A stretch of DNA of 64,000 nt from Rubripirellula lacrimiformis (GCF_007741535.1 NZ_CP036525.1:4650001-4714000), one strand, 5' to 3'. Numbered from the stretch's first letter, positions 34,383-44,203 are shown. Notes: generated by a model from the letters alone, not told the origin. Made by a program: numbers and translations.

Positions 34383-36077
34383 GCCGACCGTTCGATCCAA
34401 TTGAGCGATCGTGCCGGCTAGCGTAGCGTCGATACGGGCGAGTTGGGTCTCGAACATCAACAGTTCGCGGTAGGTTTCGATCAGCGTGAAAAAGTCTGTG
34501 CGTTTGCCACGGTAGTCGGCGATCGAGAGTTTGAGCGTGTCTTCTGTTCGCGGAATGATCCGTTCTTCGTAGATGTTGCGTTGCTCGACCAGGGCGTCGG
34601 CTTGAACAATCAGGCGGCGAATCTTGCCGTATAGTTCGTCGCGTTCGGCTTCTAGGCGTCGAGTCGTGCTGCTGCGACGGTGAGCTGCTTCGCGGACTCC
34701 GGCGTTGATCTTCTCTCGCCAGATTGGCAATGTTGTGCCGAAACTGACACTGAGTTGATCGTTTCCGTTGGCCACTGGGCTAAGGACATCATGGTTGTCG
34801 CTGACCAATCCCCAATTCAATCCGACACTGAAGTCTGGGTACTGCTGCAAGCAGGCCAAGCGTTCCTTGTCGCGATCGCGTTGGATTTCCCATGCGAGGC
34901 CGCGTAGCTTCGGGTTGCACTGCTCGGCCAACGCGATCAATTCTTCGATTTGCTGTGGCGTGTCAGTGATACTCAGTTCATCCGTCGCTTCGGGAAGAAT
35001 CCCGACGGGTTGCTGTAGCAAAGTAGCGAGGTCGGCTTGGGCAACCAGCTTTTGTCTTGCAAGCGTGATGAGTTGCTCATCGAGTCGATCGGTTTCGAGT
35101 TGTGCTCGCAGCACGTCTTGTTGAGAACCGCCGCTGCGGTAACGCGCCTCGGCAACATCCGTCAGGTCAGCGACGAGGCCTTTGGTTTCCTCGATGATGT
35201 CGATCGCTCGGGTCGCGAACCAGACTTCGTAGTAGGCGAGACGAACGGACTCGGTAATCTCGCGAGCAATCGCTTCGACTTCGGTTTGAGCGATTTGCAC
35301 TTCACGGCTGGCGATCACCGCTTTGGTTTTCAGCTTGTCAGGAAACGGTACCATCTGGTTGACCGACATCTGATTGGCGACTCGGCCGGCCGCGGTTTGA
35401 ATGGCGTTGTCGTGCAAAGGCCAGAAGGTGTTGTTGAATGTCGGGTCGGGCAAGGCGTTGGCTTGCGGGATGACGTTTGTTGCCGCAGCGACACGTTGCC
35501 TGGCGGCAAGGATTTTGGGGTGACGTGCGAGGGCAGTGCCTACGAAATACTCGACGGGCTGGCCGGAAGAAGATTGGGAGTCTGGGAGAAGGGGAGTCTG
35601 GGAGCTGTCGTCTTCCGATTCTTTCTTGTCAGTTTCCGATTTGTCGTTAACGGTCTTCTTGTCTTTCGTGTCGTCACGGTCATCTTTCAAGTCCGGTTCA
35701 TCACCCTTCTCCCCACCTCCCTGACTCCCCTTCTCCCCATCTTCTTTCTTAGGCGGATCGAGTTGCAGAAAGTCTCCGAAGCTTCGTTTGCTGTCTTCCT
35801 GGGGTGGTTGAGCGAAGACGGCGGGCGATGCGATCACTACCCCGTCGTTGTAGACAACGGGCTGAACGACGGCTGTTTCCGGCTCGCTAAGGACTTGCTG
35901 CCAATCGAAGTCACTGGTCGCGACCGAAGACGAGGTGGAAGCGGCGACCGGAGCGGTGACTTTTGCTACCTGAACACCACGCTCGGAGGCACAACCGGAC
36001 ACCGACGCGGCAACCAATGCTGCTAGCAGCAGGCGCTTCGCTTGGGTTCTTCCGGGTCTCGAAGAATGCCGATCCAT
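34371..36077 (-). CDS. TolC-family outer-membrane efflux lipoprotein (copper island)
   Basis: 568 residues. The N-terminus is a lipoprotein signal (LVAASVSGC). Residues about 105-175 form a highly charged Asp/Lys/Glu/Ser insert, beyond which the two efflux repeats with long coiled helices follow (about 190-560). It forms the outer-membrane duct for an RND system, almost certainly the CusBA pair encoded divergently at 37044-42694. The charged insert is encoded by a stretch bounded by G-rich inverted repeats at 35584 and 35723 and looks like a later insertion. The ATG at 36077 faces the divergent Cys-rich gene across an operator-like site. Confidence 0.88.
   Translation of the reverse strand: MDRHSSRPGRTQAKRLLLAALVAASVSGCASERGVQVAKVTAPVAASTSSSVATSDFDWQQVLSEPETAVVQPVVYNDGVVIASPAVFAQPPQEDSKRSFGDFLQLDPPKKEDGEKGSQGGGEKGDEPDLKDDRDDTKDKKTVNDKSETDKKESEDDSSQTPLLPDSQSSSGQPVEYFVGTALARHPKILAARQRVAAATNVIPQANALPDPTFNNTFWPLHDNAIQTAAGRVANQMSVNQMVPFPDKLKTKAVIASREVQIAQTEVEAIAREITESVRLAYYEVWFATRAIDIIEETKGLVADLTDVAEARYRSGGSQQDVLRAQLETDRLDEQLITLARQKLVAQADLATLLQQPVGILPEATDELSITDTPQQIEELIALAEQCNPKLRGLAWEIQRDRDKERLACLQQYPDFSVGLNWGLVSDNHDVLSPVANGNDQLSVSFGTTLPIWREKINAGVREAAHRRSSTTRRLEAERDELYGKIRRLIVQADALVEQRNIYEERIIPRTEDTLKLSIADYRGKRTDFFTLIETYRELLMFETQLARIDATLAGTIAQLDRTVGCPN
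35576..35738. repeat. G-rich inverted repeats inside the TolC gene
   Basis: GGGAGAAGGGGAGTC at 35584-35598 recurs as its exact complement at 35723-35737. Around the first copy four G runs (35576-35604) and around the second five C runs (35704-35738) could each form a G-quadruplex, on opposite strands. The enclosed DNA encodes the charged low-complexity insert of the TolC protein. Confidence 0.6.
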
Positions 36078-36175
36078 GGCGTTCAGGTCCTAATGAGCTA
36101 TACTTGAGCTGTTAAAGTTTGCCTAACCGGCTAATTCCTATTGAACTCTTCGGCCAAATTTCCGATACAGTTCAT

Positions 36176-36192
36176 ATACCGTGTATGGGTAT
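36176..36192. promoter_or_regulatory. Putative CsoR operator upstream of the cus operon
   Basis: ATACCGTGTATGGGTAT has the ATACCC-N5-GGGTAT form with one mismatch in the left arm. It lies 18 bases before the GTG start of the Cys-rich protein and between it and the divergent TolC gene, so it could control both directions. Confidence 0.55.
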
Positions 36193-36210
36193 CCTTTTCG
36201 GAAGGTCACA

Positions 36211-36765
36211 GTGAGTAACTCCCCCCTAATTCGCACCGCCGTTAATCTTTGTCTGATCGCTGCAATAGTGATTCAGCCGATGACGCTGGTGGCTGCGCAG
36301 GGAACATGTGCTCAAGGTCAGTGCTGCGAGGCCAAAACGGTATGCCACGCTTGCAAATGCTGTGAAGTGAAAACGGACGGCGCTCTGTGCGGCTGCTGTA
36401 GCGGCAACGAAGAAGACGCCGGCAGTTGCTGCACGAACAAACGCGAGCAATCAAAGCATGACGACCTGTTCGGTGAAATCTCCGATGTCGTTCCTGAGCC
36501 ACCGAAACCCGACGACGAGGACTTGGTTCAAGACCGGGTTGCATTGTCATCGTGTATGTGTGGAATTCGCTCGGAACCGATTGCACCAGCACCTCATCGC
36601 GTTCCTGTTCCGCAAGTTCGTGAATTAGTCGTGATCGCGTACTTGGATCACGTCGCCTCAGACGCTGGGCTTTCGATTCGTCCAGATCAACTGGTTTCAC
36701 GATTGCCGCTTGGCGATCACTCACCGCATTTCTCTCAGCGGTTTCTTTGCATCTGGCGCATCTAG
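36211..36765 (+). CDS. Cys-rich secreted protein at head of cus operon
   Basis: 184 residues from GTG 36211, chosen because GGAAGG lies just upstream; a GTG at 36181 would fall inside the putative operator. After a signal peptide (ending VAAQ) comes a block dense in Cys (CAQGQCCEAKTVCHACKCC, CGCCSG, SCC), then an acidic/Pro stretch and a C-terminal half without low complexity. The Cys block resembles a metallothionein-like soft-metal site, so a periplasmic Cu/Ag-binding role is likely. No named family recognised. Confidence 0.7.
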   Translation: MSNSPLIRTAVNLCLIAAIVIQPMTLVAAQGTCAQGQCCEAKTVCHACKCCEVKTDGALCGCCSGNEEDAGSCCTNKREQSKHDDLFGEISDVVPEPPKPDDEDLVQDRVALSSCMCGIRSEPIAPAPHRVPVPQVRELVVIAYLDHVASDAGLSIRPDQLVSRLPLGDHSPHFSQRFLCIWRI

Positions 36766-37043
36766 CGTCGTCTCGATAGGAGAGCTGCGCGCTCGTAGCT
36801 CTTCGGTTTCAAGTTGGCTTTCACGTGAATGGTGCTGCACGCTCATTCCCAGTGGAGTCTTTCCAGATGCAATCCCTACGCGATTTGATTCGCGTCACCC
36901 GAAACAATGAACCGGTCACAGCCTGGAGGCGATGACTGGTCGATGATGCGATCCCCCCGTCGCTTCATCGGCCAGTCAACTCTTGAGCTGACGTTCGTGG
37001 ATGGATCCACAATCGCGTGCCGGAAAACGCTGTGAGAACTGTC

Positions 37044-39167
37044 ATGAATCAGGACGAACCAATCAAGCCCGATGAAGCCGACGTTGACGACCAAGTCAGC
37101 AACGTGGATGCGGATGCGCCGACCGATAGCGAGCCAGTCGAGACTGCGACGGAAGCAACAATACCGCCAGTTGAAGCTCAACCGAGCGTTCCACAAAGTG
37201 GTGGCGGAATGAAGTGGCTCATGCGCACAGGCGTGCAAGCCGCAACTATCGTCACCGTCGCCGGCCTCGTGTTTTTCCTACTCGGTATCGCACAGCGAAC
37301 GAAGTGGTTGACCGCTGACGGATTTTCGGGCAGCAAAGGCGAAGCCGTGGCGGAAGCTGGCGGTGGCGAAGACAAGCGATACATCTGTCCGATGATGTGT
37401 ACGCCGCCATCAACGGAACCGGGTCGTTGCCCGGTTTGTGCGATGGAATTGGTCGAAGCGACCGGCGGCGGAGGCGGCGACGGCATCTCGGTCACGATTG
37501 AAGCCTCGGCCCGTCGACTCGTTGGCATTCAAACCGCCATGTCCACGATGGGTGAAGTCAATCGAACCATCCGCACCATCGGCTCGATCGACTTCGATGA
37601 AAGCCAACTGTCGACCATCAGTGCGTACATCGACGGCCGTTTGGAAAAGATGTACGCCAACTACGCCGGCGTGAAGGTTAACGAAGGCGACGATCTGGCG
37701 TTGATCTACAGCCCCCAGCTCTATACCGCCCAAACCGAGTTCATCATGAGCATGAACAGCGACGGCAAAATCGGACGCTTTCAAATCTCTGGCGGCGATC
37801 TGAACAAGATGGCACGCGAGAATTTGGCTGAGCTTGGCATGACGCAGGGTCAGATCGACCAGCTGGGGCAGTCCGGAAAACCAATGTCGCGAATCCGCAT
37901 CAAGTCACCGCAGAGTGGAACGGTAATCGAGAAGTCGGCGGTCGAAGGCGACTATGTCAAAACAGGACACAAGCTCTATCGAGTCGCCGACCTGAGCAGT
38001 GTTTGGTTGATGCTTGACCTGTTTCCCGACGACGCATCGGCGGTTCGATTCGGCCAACAAGTTGAAGCGGAAATTCAGTCGATGCCGGGCGAAGTGTTTA
38101 CCGGCCGCGTTGCGTTCATTGATCCTACGGTCAATGCAACGACTCGAACGGTTCGTGTACGTGTTGAGATCATGAATTTCGACGGCAAGCTGCGACCAGG
38201 CGACTACGCGACCGCTCGCGTCACCGTTCCCGCGATACCCATGGACCAAGTTTACGATCCGGCACTTGCGAACAAGTTCATCAGCCCGATGCACCCGCAA
38301 GTCATCCGCGACCAGCCGGGCAAGTGCCCGCTTTGCGATATGGATTTGGTGCCGACATCGCAGCTTGGATTCGCGGCGGAGCCGTTGCCGATGCAGCAGG
38401 TCGTCACCGTTCCTCGCGACGCCGTGCTGTTGGCCGGCGAAAACAGTGTGATCTATGTCGAAACTGAACCGGGACGTTTTGAGATTCGCCGAGTCACGGT
38501 TGGCCCGATGAATCGCAAAGAAGCCGTGATCGTCGAAGGGCTTTCGGCTGGCGAGACGGTTGCCACTGGAGGCAACTTCTTGATCGACTCACAAATGCAA
38601 CTCGCCGGCAACCCATCGTTGATGGACCCGACGAAGGCACCGAGCTATTCACCGGGACCGCTTGAGCTTCCCAAAACGAACCCCGTTATGTTGGCGGCCG
38701 ACGCTGGCAAAACGCTTGATCGCACCTACGACGCCTACTTCGAGATTCAATGTGCGATGGCGGCCGACCAAACGCCTCCGCCCGTCGCCTTGAACACTCT
38801 AATCGCAGGACTCCGCGAGCTGGAAATGTCGGCCGGCGTCCCCGACGATGCCCAACGTAAGTTCGCGATCGCTCGCCGCGCGGCGTCACGCATGGATGGT
38901 TCATTGGAAACGGCTCGCGAAGCCTATCGCGGCGTTAGCCATGCGATGTTGCGAGCGGCCACGGTGGCTCGCGGGCCGAAGACGGCTGTGAAGTTGACGC
39001 ACTATTACTGCCCGATGGTTCCTGGCGGCGGTGGCGATTGGATGCAGCCCGGCGGCGATTTGCAGAACCCGTATTGGGGCAGCGAGATGCTGACGTGCGG
39101 AGAAGTCGTCCGTGACATGGCGATGCCGGTTGGCGAAGTTCCCTCGATCGCTCGCACCGTGCAGTAA
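37044..39167 (+). CDS. cusB: CusB-type copper efflux adaptor with two metal-finger domains and DUF3347-like tail
   Basis: 707 residues from ATG 37044 (GTG 37017 is also in frame). Layout: acidic N-terminus, membrane helix, heavy-metal-binding finger YICPMMCTPP...CPVCAMEL (residues about 110-138), the CusB sandwich/hairpin/barrel, a second finger ISPMHPQ...CPLCDMDL inserted after the barrel (about 412-440), a membrane-proximal domain, and a C-terminal DUF3347-like domain ending with YYCPM...NPYWGSEMLTCGEV. The fingers and tail are typical of copper/silver handling in Bacteroidetes and planctomycetes. Two fingers in one adaptor are unusual. The CusA gene follows after 11 bases. Confidence 0.92.
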   Translation: MNQDEPIKPDEADVDDQVSNVDADAPTDSEPVETATEATIPPVEAQPSVPQSGGGMKWLMRTGVQAATIVTVAGLVFFLLGIAQRTKWLTADGFSGSKGEAVAEAGGGEDKRYICPMMCTPPSTEPGRCPVCAMELVEATGGGGGDGISVTIEASARRLVGIQTAMSTMGEVNRTIRTIGSIDFDESQLSTISAYIDGRLEKMYANYAGVKVNEGDDLALIYSPQLYTAQTEFIMSMNSDGKIGRFQISGGDLNKMARENLAELGMTQGQIDQLGQSGKPMSRIRIKSPQSGTVIEKSAVEGDYVKTGHKLYRVADLSSVWLMLDLFPDDASAVRFGQQVEAEIQSMPGEVFTGRVAFIDPTVNATTRTVRVRVEIMNFDGKLRPGDYATARVTVPAIPMDQVYDPALANKFISPMHPQVIRDQPGKCPLCDMDLVPTSQLGFAAEPLPMQQVVTVPRDAVLLAGENSVIYVETEPGRFEIRRVTVGPMNRKEAVIVEGLSAGETVATGGNFLIDSQMQLAGNPSLMDPTKAPSYSPGPLELPKTNPVMLAADAGKTLDRTYDAYFEIQCAMAADQTPPPVALNTLIAGLRELEMSAGVPDDAQRKFAIARRAASRMDGSLETAREAYRGVSHAMLRAATVARGPKTAVKLTHYYCPMVPGGGGDWMQPGGDLQNPYWGSEMLTCGEVVRDMAMPVGEVPSIARTVQ

Positions 39168-39178
39168 GGAAACGAACC

Positions 39179-42100
39179 ATGTTAAATCTAATCATTCGCT
39201 TTTGCGTCAAAGAACCTTGGCTGGTCGTACTGCTGACGATCGGCTTGAGCGTTGCCGGCTGGGTAAGTTTCAAGTCGATCCCAATCGACGCGATTCCCAA
39301 CATTGGCGAGAACCAAGTCATCGTGCTGACGCCTTGGCCGGGTCGCTCGCCGAAGGACATCGAAGACCAAGTGACGTATCCGCTCAGCGTTTCGTTACTG
39401 GCTGTGCCGGGTGCCGAATCGGTGCGCGGCAAGAGCATGTTCGGTTACAGCTTTGTGCAGGTCACGTTCAAAGACGAGATCGACTTCTATTGGGCACGAA
39501 GCCGAGTTTCCGAGCAACTCGGCAGTGCGGCGTCTCAGTTGCCCGACGGCGTTGTGCCACAACTTGGGCCAGACGCGACGGGCCTAGGGCAGGTCTACTA
39601 CTACACATTGCAGCCACCTAATGAAGGCATGGGTCTAGCGGAACTTCGCAGCATGCAAGACTTCGTCGTGAAGTATGAGTTGCAAGCCGTCGAGGGCGTT
39701 AGCGAGGTTGCTTCGATCGGCGGTTACGTTCGCCAGTATCAGATCGAAGTGGATCCCGACAAGCTGCGATTCCATAACGTGTCGCTGGACAAATTGGCGA
39801 TGGCGATCAAAGGATCGAACGTTGACGTCGGAGCGAAAACCGTCGAAACGACTGGCATGGAGTTTATCGTCCGCAGTAAGGGCTTCCTCGGCTCGGGTGG
39901 TGACAAGGACAAGGCGGTCGAGGACATCGAGGACACCGTCATAATGCAGCGTGACGGCGTTCCCGTTCGCGTCCGTGACATTGCCGCTGTGCAGATTGGT
40001 CCTGACTTTCGCCGCGGTGCGTTGGATTACAACGGAGCCGAAGCCGTTGGCGGCGTAGTCGTAATGCGATACGGCGAGAACCCACGCGTCGTGATCGACC
40101 GAGTGAAAGAAAAGATCGCCGCGATTACGCCATCGCTGCAAGGCGTAACCATCCATGGCGTCTATGATCGCAGCGGACTGATTGACGAGACGATGGCGAC
40201 GCTGACGCATGCGTTGCGTGATGAAATCATCATCACGGCGATCATCATCCTGTTGTTCTTACTGCACATTCGCAGCAGTTTTGTCGTCGCAATTTGTTTG
40301 CCTGCCGCCGTACTGATGTCGTTCATCGCGATGCGGGTAGTCGGCGTCGGTGCGAACATCATGTCGCTCGCCGGCATCGCGATCGCGATCGGCACGATGG
40401 TCGACATGGCAATCATCGTTTCGGAGAACATTTACCAACACCTTTCTGATTGGGAATCAGGAAGCGCAGAGGCGAGAATCAAGCAACCTCGTGCGGAAGT
40501 TGTCTACGAAGCAACGGTCGAAGTCGCACCAGCCGTCGTAACTGCCGTGGCGACAACCATCGTCAGCTTTCTGCCGGTCTTCTTTTTGACCGGTCGCGAT
40601 TACAAGCTATTTTCGCCGCTGGCTTATACCAAGACATTTGCGATTGCTGCAGCAATGATCGCTGCCGTCACGATCGTGCCGGCTTTATGTCGATTGATGC
40701 TGCGAAGCAATGTACGTCGCAAATCAACCGCGTTGGTTTCTGCGTTGTCGCTCTCCGGATTGCTAGGTGCCGTATCACATTTCCTTTGGGGATCGCGACT
40801 GGCAGAACGCTTTGGCCTGGATACTTGGATTGTGACCGCAGTCGCAGCCATGATCGGCTTCATTGGCGGTTGGCAGTTGATGCGAGAACGAATTCGACCC
40901 ATCGAAGAAATTCCGTCGAGCCGCTTCGTTCGCTGGATTTACGCGGCGCGACTGCGACATGCGCTCAATCACAAAGCATTCGCACTCTCGTTTCCGCTAG
41001 TGCTGCTGTTCATCGGTGTAGGAGCCTACATCGGAATGCCGACAGTGATGCGTCCGATCGAGAAGTTCGCGAACCTATTTGGTGCCGAGCTGAATGATTT
41101 CCCCGGCTACGTCGACGCCAAGCACGTCTTCACGGGTTTGCAAAGTGACGACTGGATCGCCTTGGACGAGGGAAGTTGGTTCTACATGCCGACGCTGTAC
41201 CCGGCGGCGAGCTTCTCGCAAGCGATGCAGGTCTTACAAACCCAGGACGTGCTGATCGGCCAGATTCCCGAAGTCAAAGATGTGCTCGGCAAGATAGGCC
41301 GCGTGGAATCGGCGCTCGATCCCGCGCCCGCAGCGATGGTCGAAACGTATGTGATGCTGAAACCTGAAAGCCAGTGGCGAGAGGGCGTCACTGCACGCGA
41401 TGTGTGGGATGAGATCAACCGCGTCGCGACGTTGCCGGGCGTCACGCCGGCCTCGGCGCTGCAGCCGATCGAAGGTCGTGTCGTGATGTTGCAGTCCGGT
41501 ATCAAGGCACCGATGGCCATCCGTGTTTACGGCGACAAGCTGGACACGCTCGCCGACGCCGCAATGGACGTCGCCGCCGAGTTAAAGAAGTCACCACTGA
41601 TCAATGCCGGCACGGTCAATCCCGACATTGTGCTCGGCAAGCCCTACGTCGAGTTCACTGTCGATCGTGAGGCAGCGTCACGCTACGGAATGAGTTCGTC
41701 GATGGTGAACCAGGTCATCGAGACGGCACTCGGCGGAATGAATCTGATCAAGACGGTCGAAGGCCGAGAGCGTTATCCCGTGCGGCTTCGATACAACCGT
41801 GACCTTCGCGAACAGATCGACGGGCTGAAACGTTTGCCAGTCGTCACGCACTCAGGTGCTGTTGTGCCGCTGCAAGAACTCGCAAAGCTGGAAACGACCT
41901 GGGGGCCAGGTGCGATTAACAGTGAAAACGGGCGACTGGTCGCTCACGTTTCTTTCATGGCCAATGGTAGCAAAGGCGACTTGGAATCGGTCGCTGCGAT
42001 CGAAGAACAACTCCGCAAAGCGCAATCTCTTCCACCATCGGATCCCAATCGCCTGTCATTGCCAGCTGGCTACTCCCTTGAAGCCGTTGGAAGTTTCCGA

Positions 42101-42694
42101 AACCAGATCGAGGCAAACCGGCGATTAATGTGGATCATTCCGCTGGTCATCTGCATCAATCTGATGTTGCTCTACATGGAGTTCCGCAACTTCTCGATTT
42201 CGTTGGCCGTGTTCTCCGGTATCCCGGTCGCATTTGCCGGCGGCATGATCGCCGTCGCAACGATGGGCGTGGAACTCAACACGGCGGTGTGGGTTGGCTT
42301 CATCGCCCTGTTCGGTCTGGCGGTCGACGATGGCGTCGTGATGGCGACCTACATCCATCAACTTCTCAAGAAACGCAAAATCGAATCGGTCGAAGACATT
42401 CGCAATGTGGTTTACGAAGCCGGCCTGAAACGTATTCGACCTTGCATGATGACGACCGTGACGACGCTTGCCGCGTTAATTCCGGTGTTGATCGCGACGG
42501 GCCGTGGGGCTGACGTTGCCCGAGCGATGGCGATTCCAGTGTTCGGAGGAATGCTAGCCGAACCATTCACTTCATTCATCGTGCCGACGCTCTATTGCGG
42601 CTATCTGGAATTGAAAATGCGATTTGGATTTCAAGACGAGCTTTGGGAAGGAACCGAAGCGATGCCGGAGGAGGAACTCATGAAAGCGGCATAA
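39179..42694 (+). CDS. cusA: CusA-type copper/silver RND efflux pump
   Basis: 1171 residues. Complete RND layout with the relay helix reading AGIAIAIGTMVDMAIIVSEN, the form found in copper/silver pumps and lacking DFG. The segment between the first pump half and the second periplasmic domain is extended with extra hydrophobic helices (about residues 510-620), accounting for the length. VEGRERYPVRLRY is a typical CusA block. It should export Cu(I)/Ag(I) with CusB upstream and the divergent TolC. A hairpin and a metal-site protein gene follow. Confidence 0.94.
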   Translation: MLNLIIRFCVKEPWLVVLLTIGLSVAGWVSFKSIPIDAIPNIGENQVIVLTPWPGRSPKDIEDQVTYPLSVSLLAVPGAESVRGKSMFGYSFVQVTFKDEIDFYWARSRVSEQLGSAASQLPDGVVPQLGPDATGLGQVYYYTLQPPNEGMGLAELRSMQDFVVKYELQAVEGVSEVASIGGYVRQYQIEVDPDKLRFHNVSLDKLAMAIKGSNVDVGAKTVETTGMEFIVRSKGFLGSGGDKDKAVEDIEDTVIMQRDGVPVRVRDIAAVQIGPDFRRGALDYNGAEAVGGVVVMRYGENPRVVIDRVKEKIAAITPSLQGVTIHGVYDRSGLIDETMATLTHALRDEIIITAIIILLFLLHIRSSFVVAICLPAAVLMSFIAMRVVGVGANIMSLAGIAIAIGTMVDMAIIVSENIYQHLSDWESGSAEARIKQPRAEVVYEATVEVAPAVVTAVATTIVSFLPVFFLTGRDYKLFSPLAYTKTFAIAAAMIAAVTIVPALCRLMLRSNVRRKSTALVSALSLSGLLGAVSHFLWGSRLAERFGLDTWIVTAVAAMIGFIGGWQLMRERIRPIEEIPSSRFVRWIYAARLRHALNHKAFALSFPLVLLFIGVGAYIGMPTVMRPIEKFANLFGAELNDFPGYVDAKHVFTGLQSDDWIALDEGSWFYMPTLYPAASFSQAMQVLQTQDVLIGQIPEVKDVLGKIGRVESALDPAPAAMVETYVMLKPESQWREGVTARDVWDEINRVATLPGVTPASALQPIEGRVVMLQSGIKAPMAIRVYGDKLDTLADAAMDVAAELKKSPLINAGTVNPDIVLGKPYVEFTVDREAASRYGMSSSMVNQVIETALGGMNLIKTVEGRERYPVRLRYNRDLREQIDGLKRLPVVTHSGAVVPLQELAKLETTWGPGAINSENGRLVAHVSFMANGSKGDLESVAAIEEQLRKAQSLPPSDPNRLSLPAGYSLEAVGSFRNQIEANRRLMWIIPLVICINLMLLYMEFRNFSISLAVFSGIPVAFAGGMIAVATMGVELNTAVWVGFIALFGLAVDDGVVMATYIHQLLKKRKIESVEDIRNVVYEAGLKRIRPCMMTTVTTLAALIPVLIATGRGADVARAMAIPVFGGMLAEPFTSFIVPTLYCGYLELKMRFGFQDELWEGTEAMPEEELMKAA

Positions 42695-42709
42695 ATTTCT
42701 TCATTTGCC

Positions 42710-42725
42710 CGTGAAGGAATTCACG
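42710..42725. terminator. Hairpin between cusA and the TRASH-module gene
   Basis: CGTGAA-GGAA-TTCACG is a six-base stem with a GNRA-type loop, 16 bases after the cusA stop. It may modulate readthrough into the next gene; no U run follows. Confidence 0.35.
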
Positions 42726-42807
42726 ACTCGGGCATCCAATCAATCAACCTCACCAAGATCGACGGACCCAACGGATGGCGTCCTGACTTTCACAACGGAG
42801 TTCTCCC

Positions 42808-44196
42808 ATGAAACGAACACTCATTGTCACTGCTTTCTCGCTCGCGATGTTCACATCGTCTGTGTTTGGGCAAACGATTCAATCGCAGCACGACCACGCT
42901 GGACACAACCACGCGATGCCCGGCATGACCCAGGCTCGAGAAGCAACTCAAGTGGGGCCGCATGGCGGCAGTCTGAAACAAACCGGCAACCTGCAAATCG
43001 AAACAATTGTTTCCCAAGGCGGGCTGCAAATGTTCGTCTACGATCGCACGGGCCAGCCAGTCTCGGTCGACCAGGGACGCGGTGCTGTCTCAGTGCGCGT
43101 TGAAGGCAACGCGAAACGCTATCGCTACGACTTGCTTCCCGACGGCAAAGGAGCGCTAACGGCTCCAGTGAATCTTTCGCAGCTTGCTGGTCGGCAAATC
43201 GACGTCGATATTCAGTTGGTCGGCATGAAGGCTTCGGGCGGAAATGTCGTCAGTTTCAACGAGGTCGCAACGGTTCCCGCCAGCGAGCAACAACTGGCCG
43301 CCGCCGCAATTGGCCGTCAAAAGATATGTCCCGTCAGCGGAAAGCCGCTCGGCAGTATGGGCGATCCCGTGGCAGTCGATGTGAACGGACAGAAACTCTA
43401 TGTTTGTTGTGCCGGCTGTGTGAACGCGGTCAAGTCAGACCCGGCTAAATATGCTGCCGGTCGCCCGCAAATAACGGTCACCACAGCGACACAAGCCGAC
43501 GCTGCTGCGATTGCCGCCCAAAAGGTCTGTCCCGTGATGGATGAGCCTCTCGGTGGCATGGGCACACCGATCAAGGTGATGGTTGGTGACAAGCCGATTT
43601 ATCTGTGCTGCAAAGGTTGCATCAAAAAGATTCAAGCTGAACCAGCGAAGTACCTCGCCATGGTTTATGGCAACGGTCCGCAAAACAGTGGCCAGCCCGC
43701 TGTCACGACTACGGCAAAGATTACTGTCTCAACATCAACGCAAGCCGACGCAGCGGCCATTGCGGCTCAAAAGGTTTGCCCAGTGATGGATGAGCCTCTC
43801 GGTGGCATGGGCACACCGATCAAGGTGATGGTTGGCGACAAACCGATCTATCTTTGCTGCAAAGGCTGCATCAAAAAGATTCAAGCTGAACCAGCGAAGT
43901 ACCTCGCCATGGTTTATGGGAACGGCGATCAAGCGTCCGTCCCCGCCGGAACCGAGCAAGTACGCGACGGCATTTTCAAAGTAGTTTCTGCCGATGTTCC
44001 ATTTATCGCTGCCCAGAAGAAATGCCCCGTGATGGACGAACCGCTCGATGCGATGGGGGGACCGTACAAGGTCAACGCGGCCGGGAAAGCAATCTACATC
44101 TGTTGCCCTGGATGCGCGAAGAAGATCGCAGCCGAGCCGAACAAGTGGTTAGCTGTCCTGAAATCACAAGGAGTCGAAGCTCCAACAATTCGTTAA
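42808..44196 (+). CDS. Secreted protein with four TRASH/YHS-like metal modules
   Basis: 462 residues with a signal peptide (ending SVFG), a His-rich segment (HDHAGHNHAMPGM), a beta domain (about 50-160), then four modules of the form CPV-x(n)-CCxGC: CPVSGKPL...CCAGC, CPVMDEPL...CCKGC twice, and CPVMDEPL...CCPGC. TRASH/YHS modules bind copper or other soft metals. Modules two and three lie in nearly identical 83-residue units (249-bp repeat). It is probably a periplasmic copper reservoir or chaperone for CusBA. ACGGAG precedes the start. Confidence 0.85.
   Translation: MKRTLIVTAFSLAMFTSSVFGQTIQSQHDHAGHNHAMPGMTQAREATQVGPHGGSLKQTGNLQIETIVSQGGLQMFVYDRTGQPVSVDQGRGAVSVRVEGNAKRYRYDLLPDGKGALTAPVNLSQLAGRQIDVDIQLVGMKASGGNVVSFNEVATVPASEQQLAAAAIGRQKICPVSGKPLGSMGDPVAVDVNGQKLYVCCAGCVNAVKSDPAKYAAGRPQITVTTATQADAAAIAAQKVCPVMDEPLGGMGTPIKVMVGDKPIYLCCKGCIKKIQAEPAKYLAMVYGNGPQNSGQPAVTTTAKITVSTSTQADAAAIAAQKVCPVMDEPLGGMGTPIKVMVGDKPIYLCCKGCIKKIQAEPAKYLAMVYGNGDQASVPAGTEQVRDGIFKVVSADVPFIAAQKKCPVMDEPLDAMGGPYKVNAAGKAIYICCPGCAKKIAAEPNKWLAVLKSQGVEAPTIR
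43492..43920 (+). repeat. 249-bp tandem repeat encoding two TRASH modules
   Basis: The segment beginning CAAGCCGACG at 43492 recurs at 43741. Over about 180 bases the copies differ at only a few, mostly silent, positions, with identical stretches longer than 50 bases. This indicates a recent duplication or gene conversion. Confidence 0.85.
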
Positions 44197-44203
44197 TCAA
44201 CTC

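Noticed and set aside
35037-36026. 329-codon plus-strand frame over the TolC gene
   Set aside because: Antisense shadow; the opposite strand encodes a well-formed TolC with lipoprotein signal.
5600-36125. GTTAGGC/GCCTAAC heptamers at 5600, 13150, 13977, 27939 and 36119 as integron attC cores
   Set aside because: They are not paired at attC spacing, do not bound small cassettes in one orientation, and no integrase gene is present.
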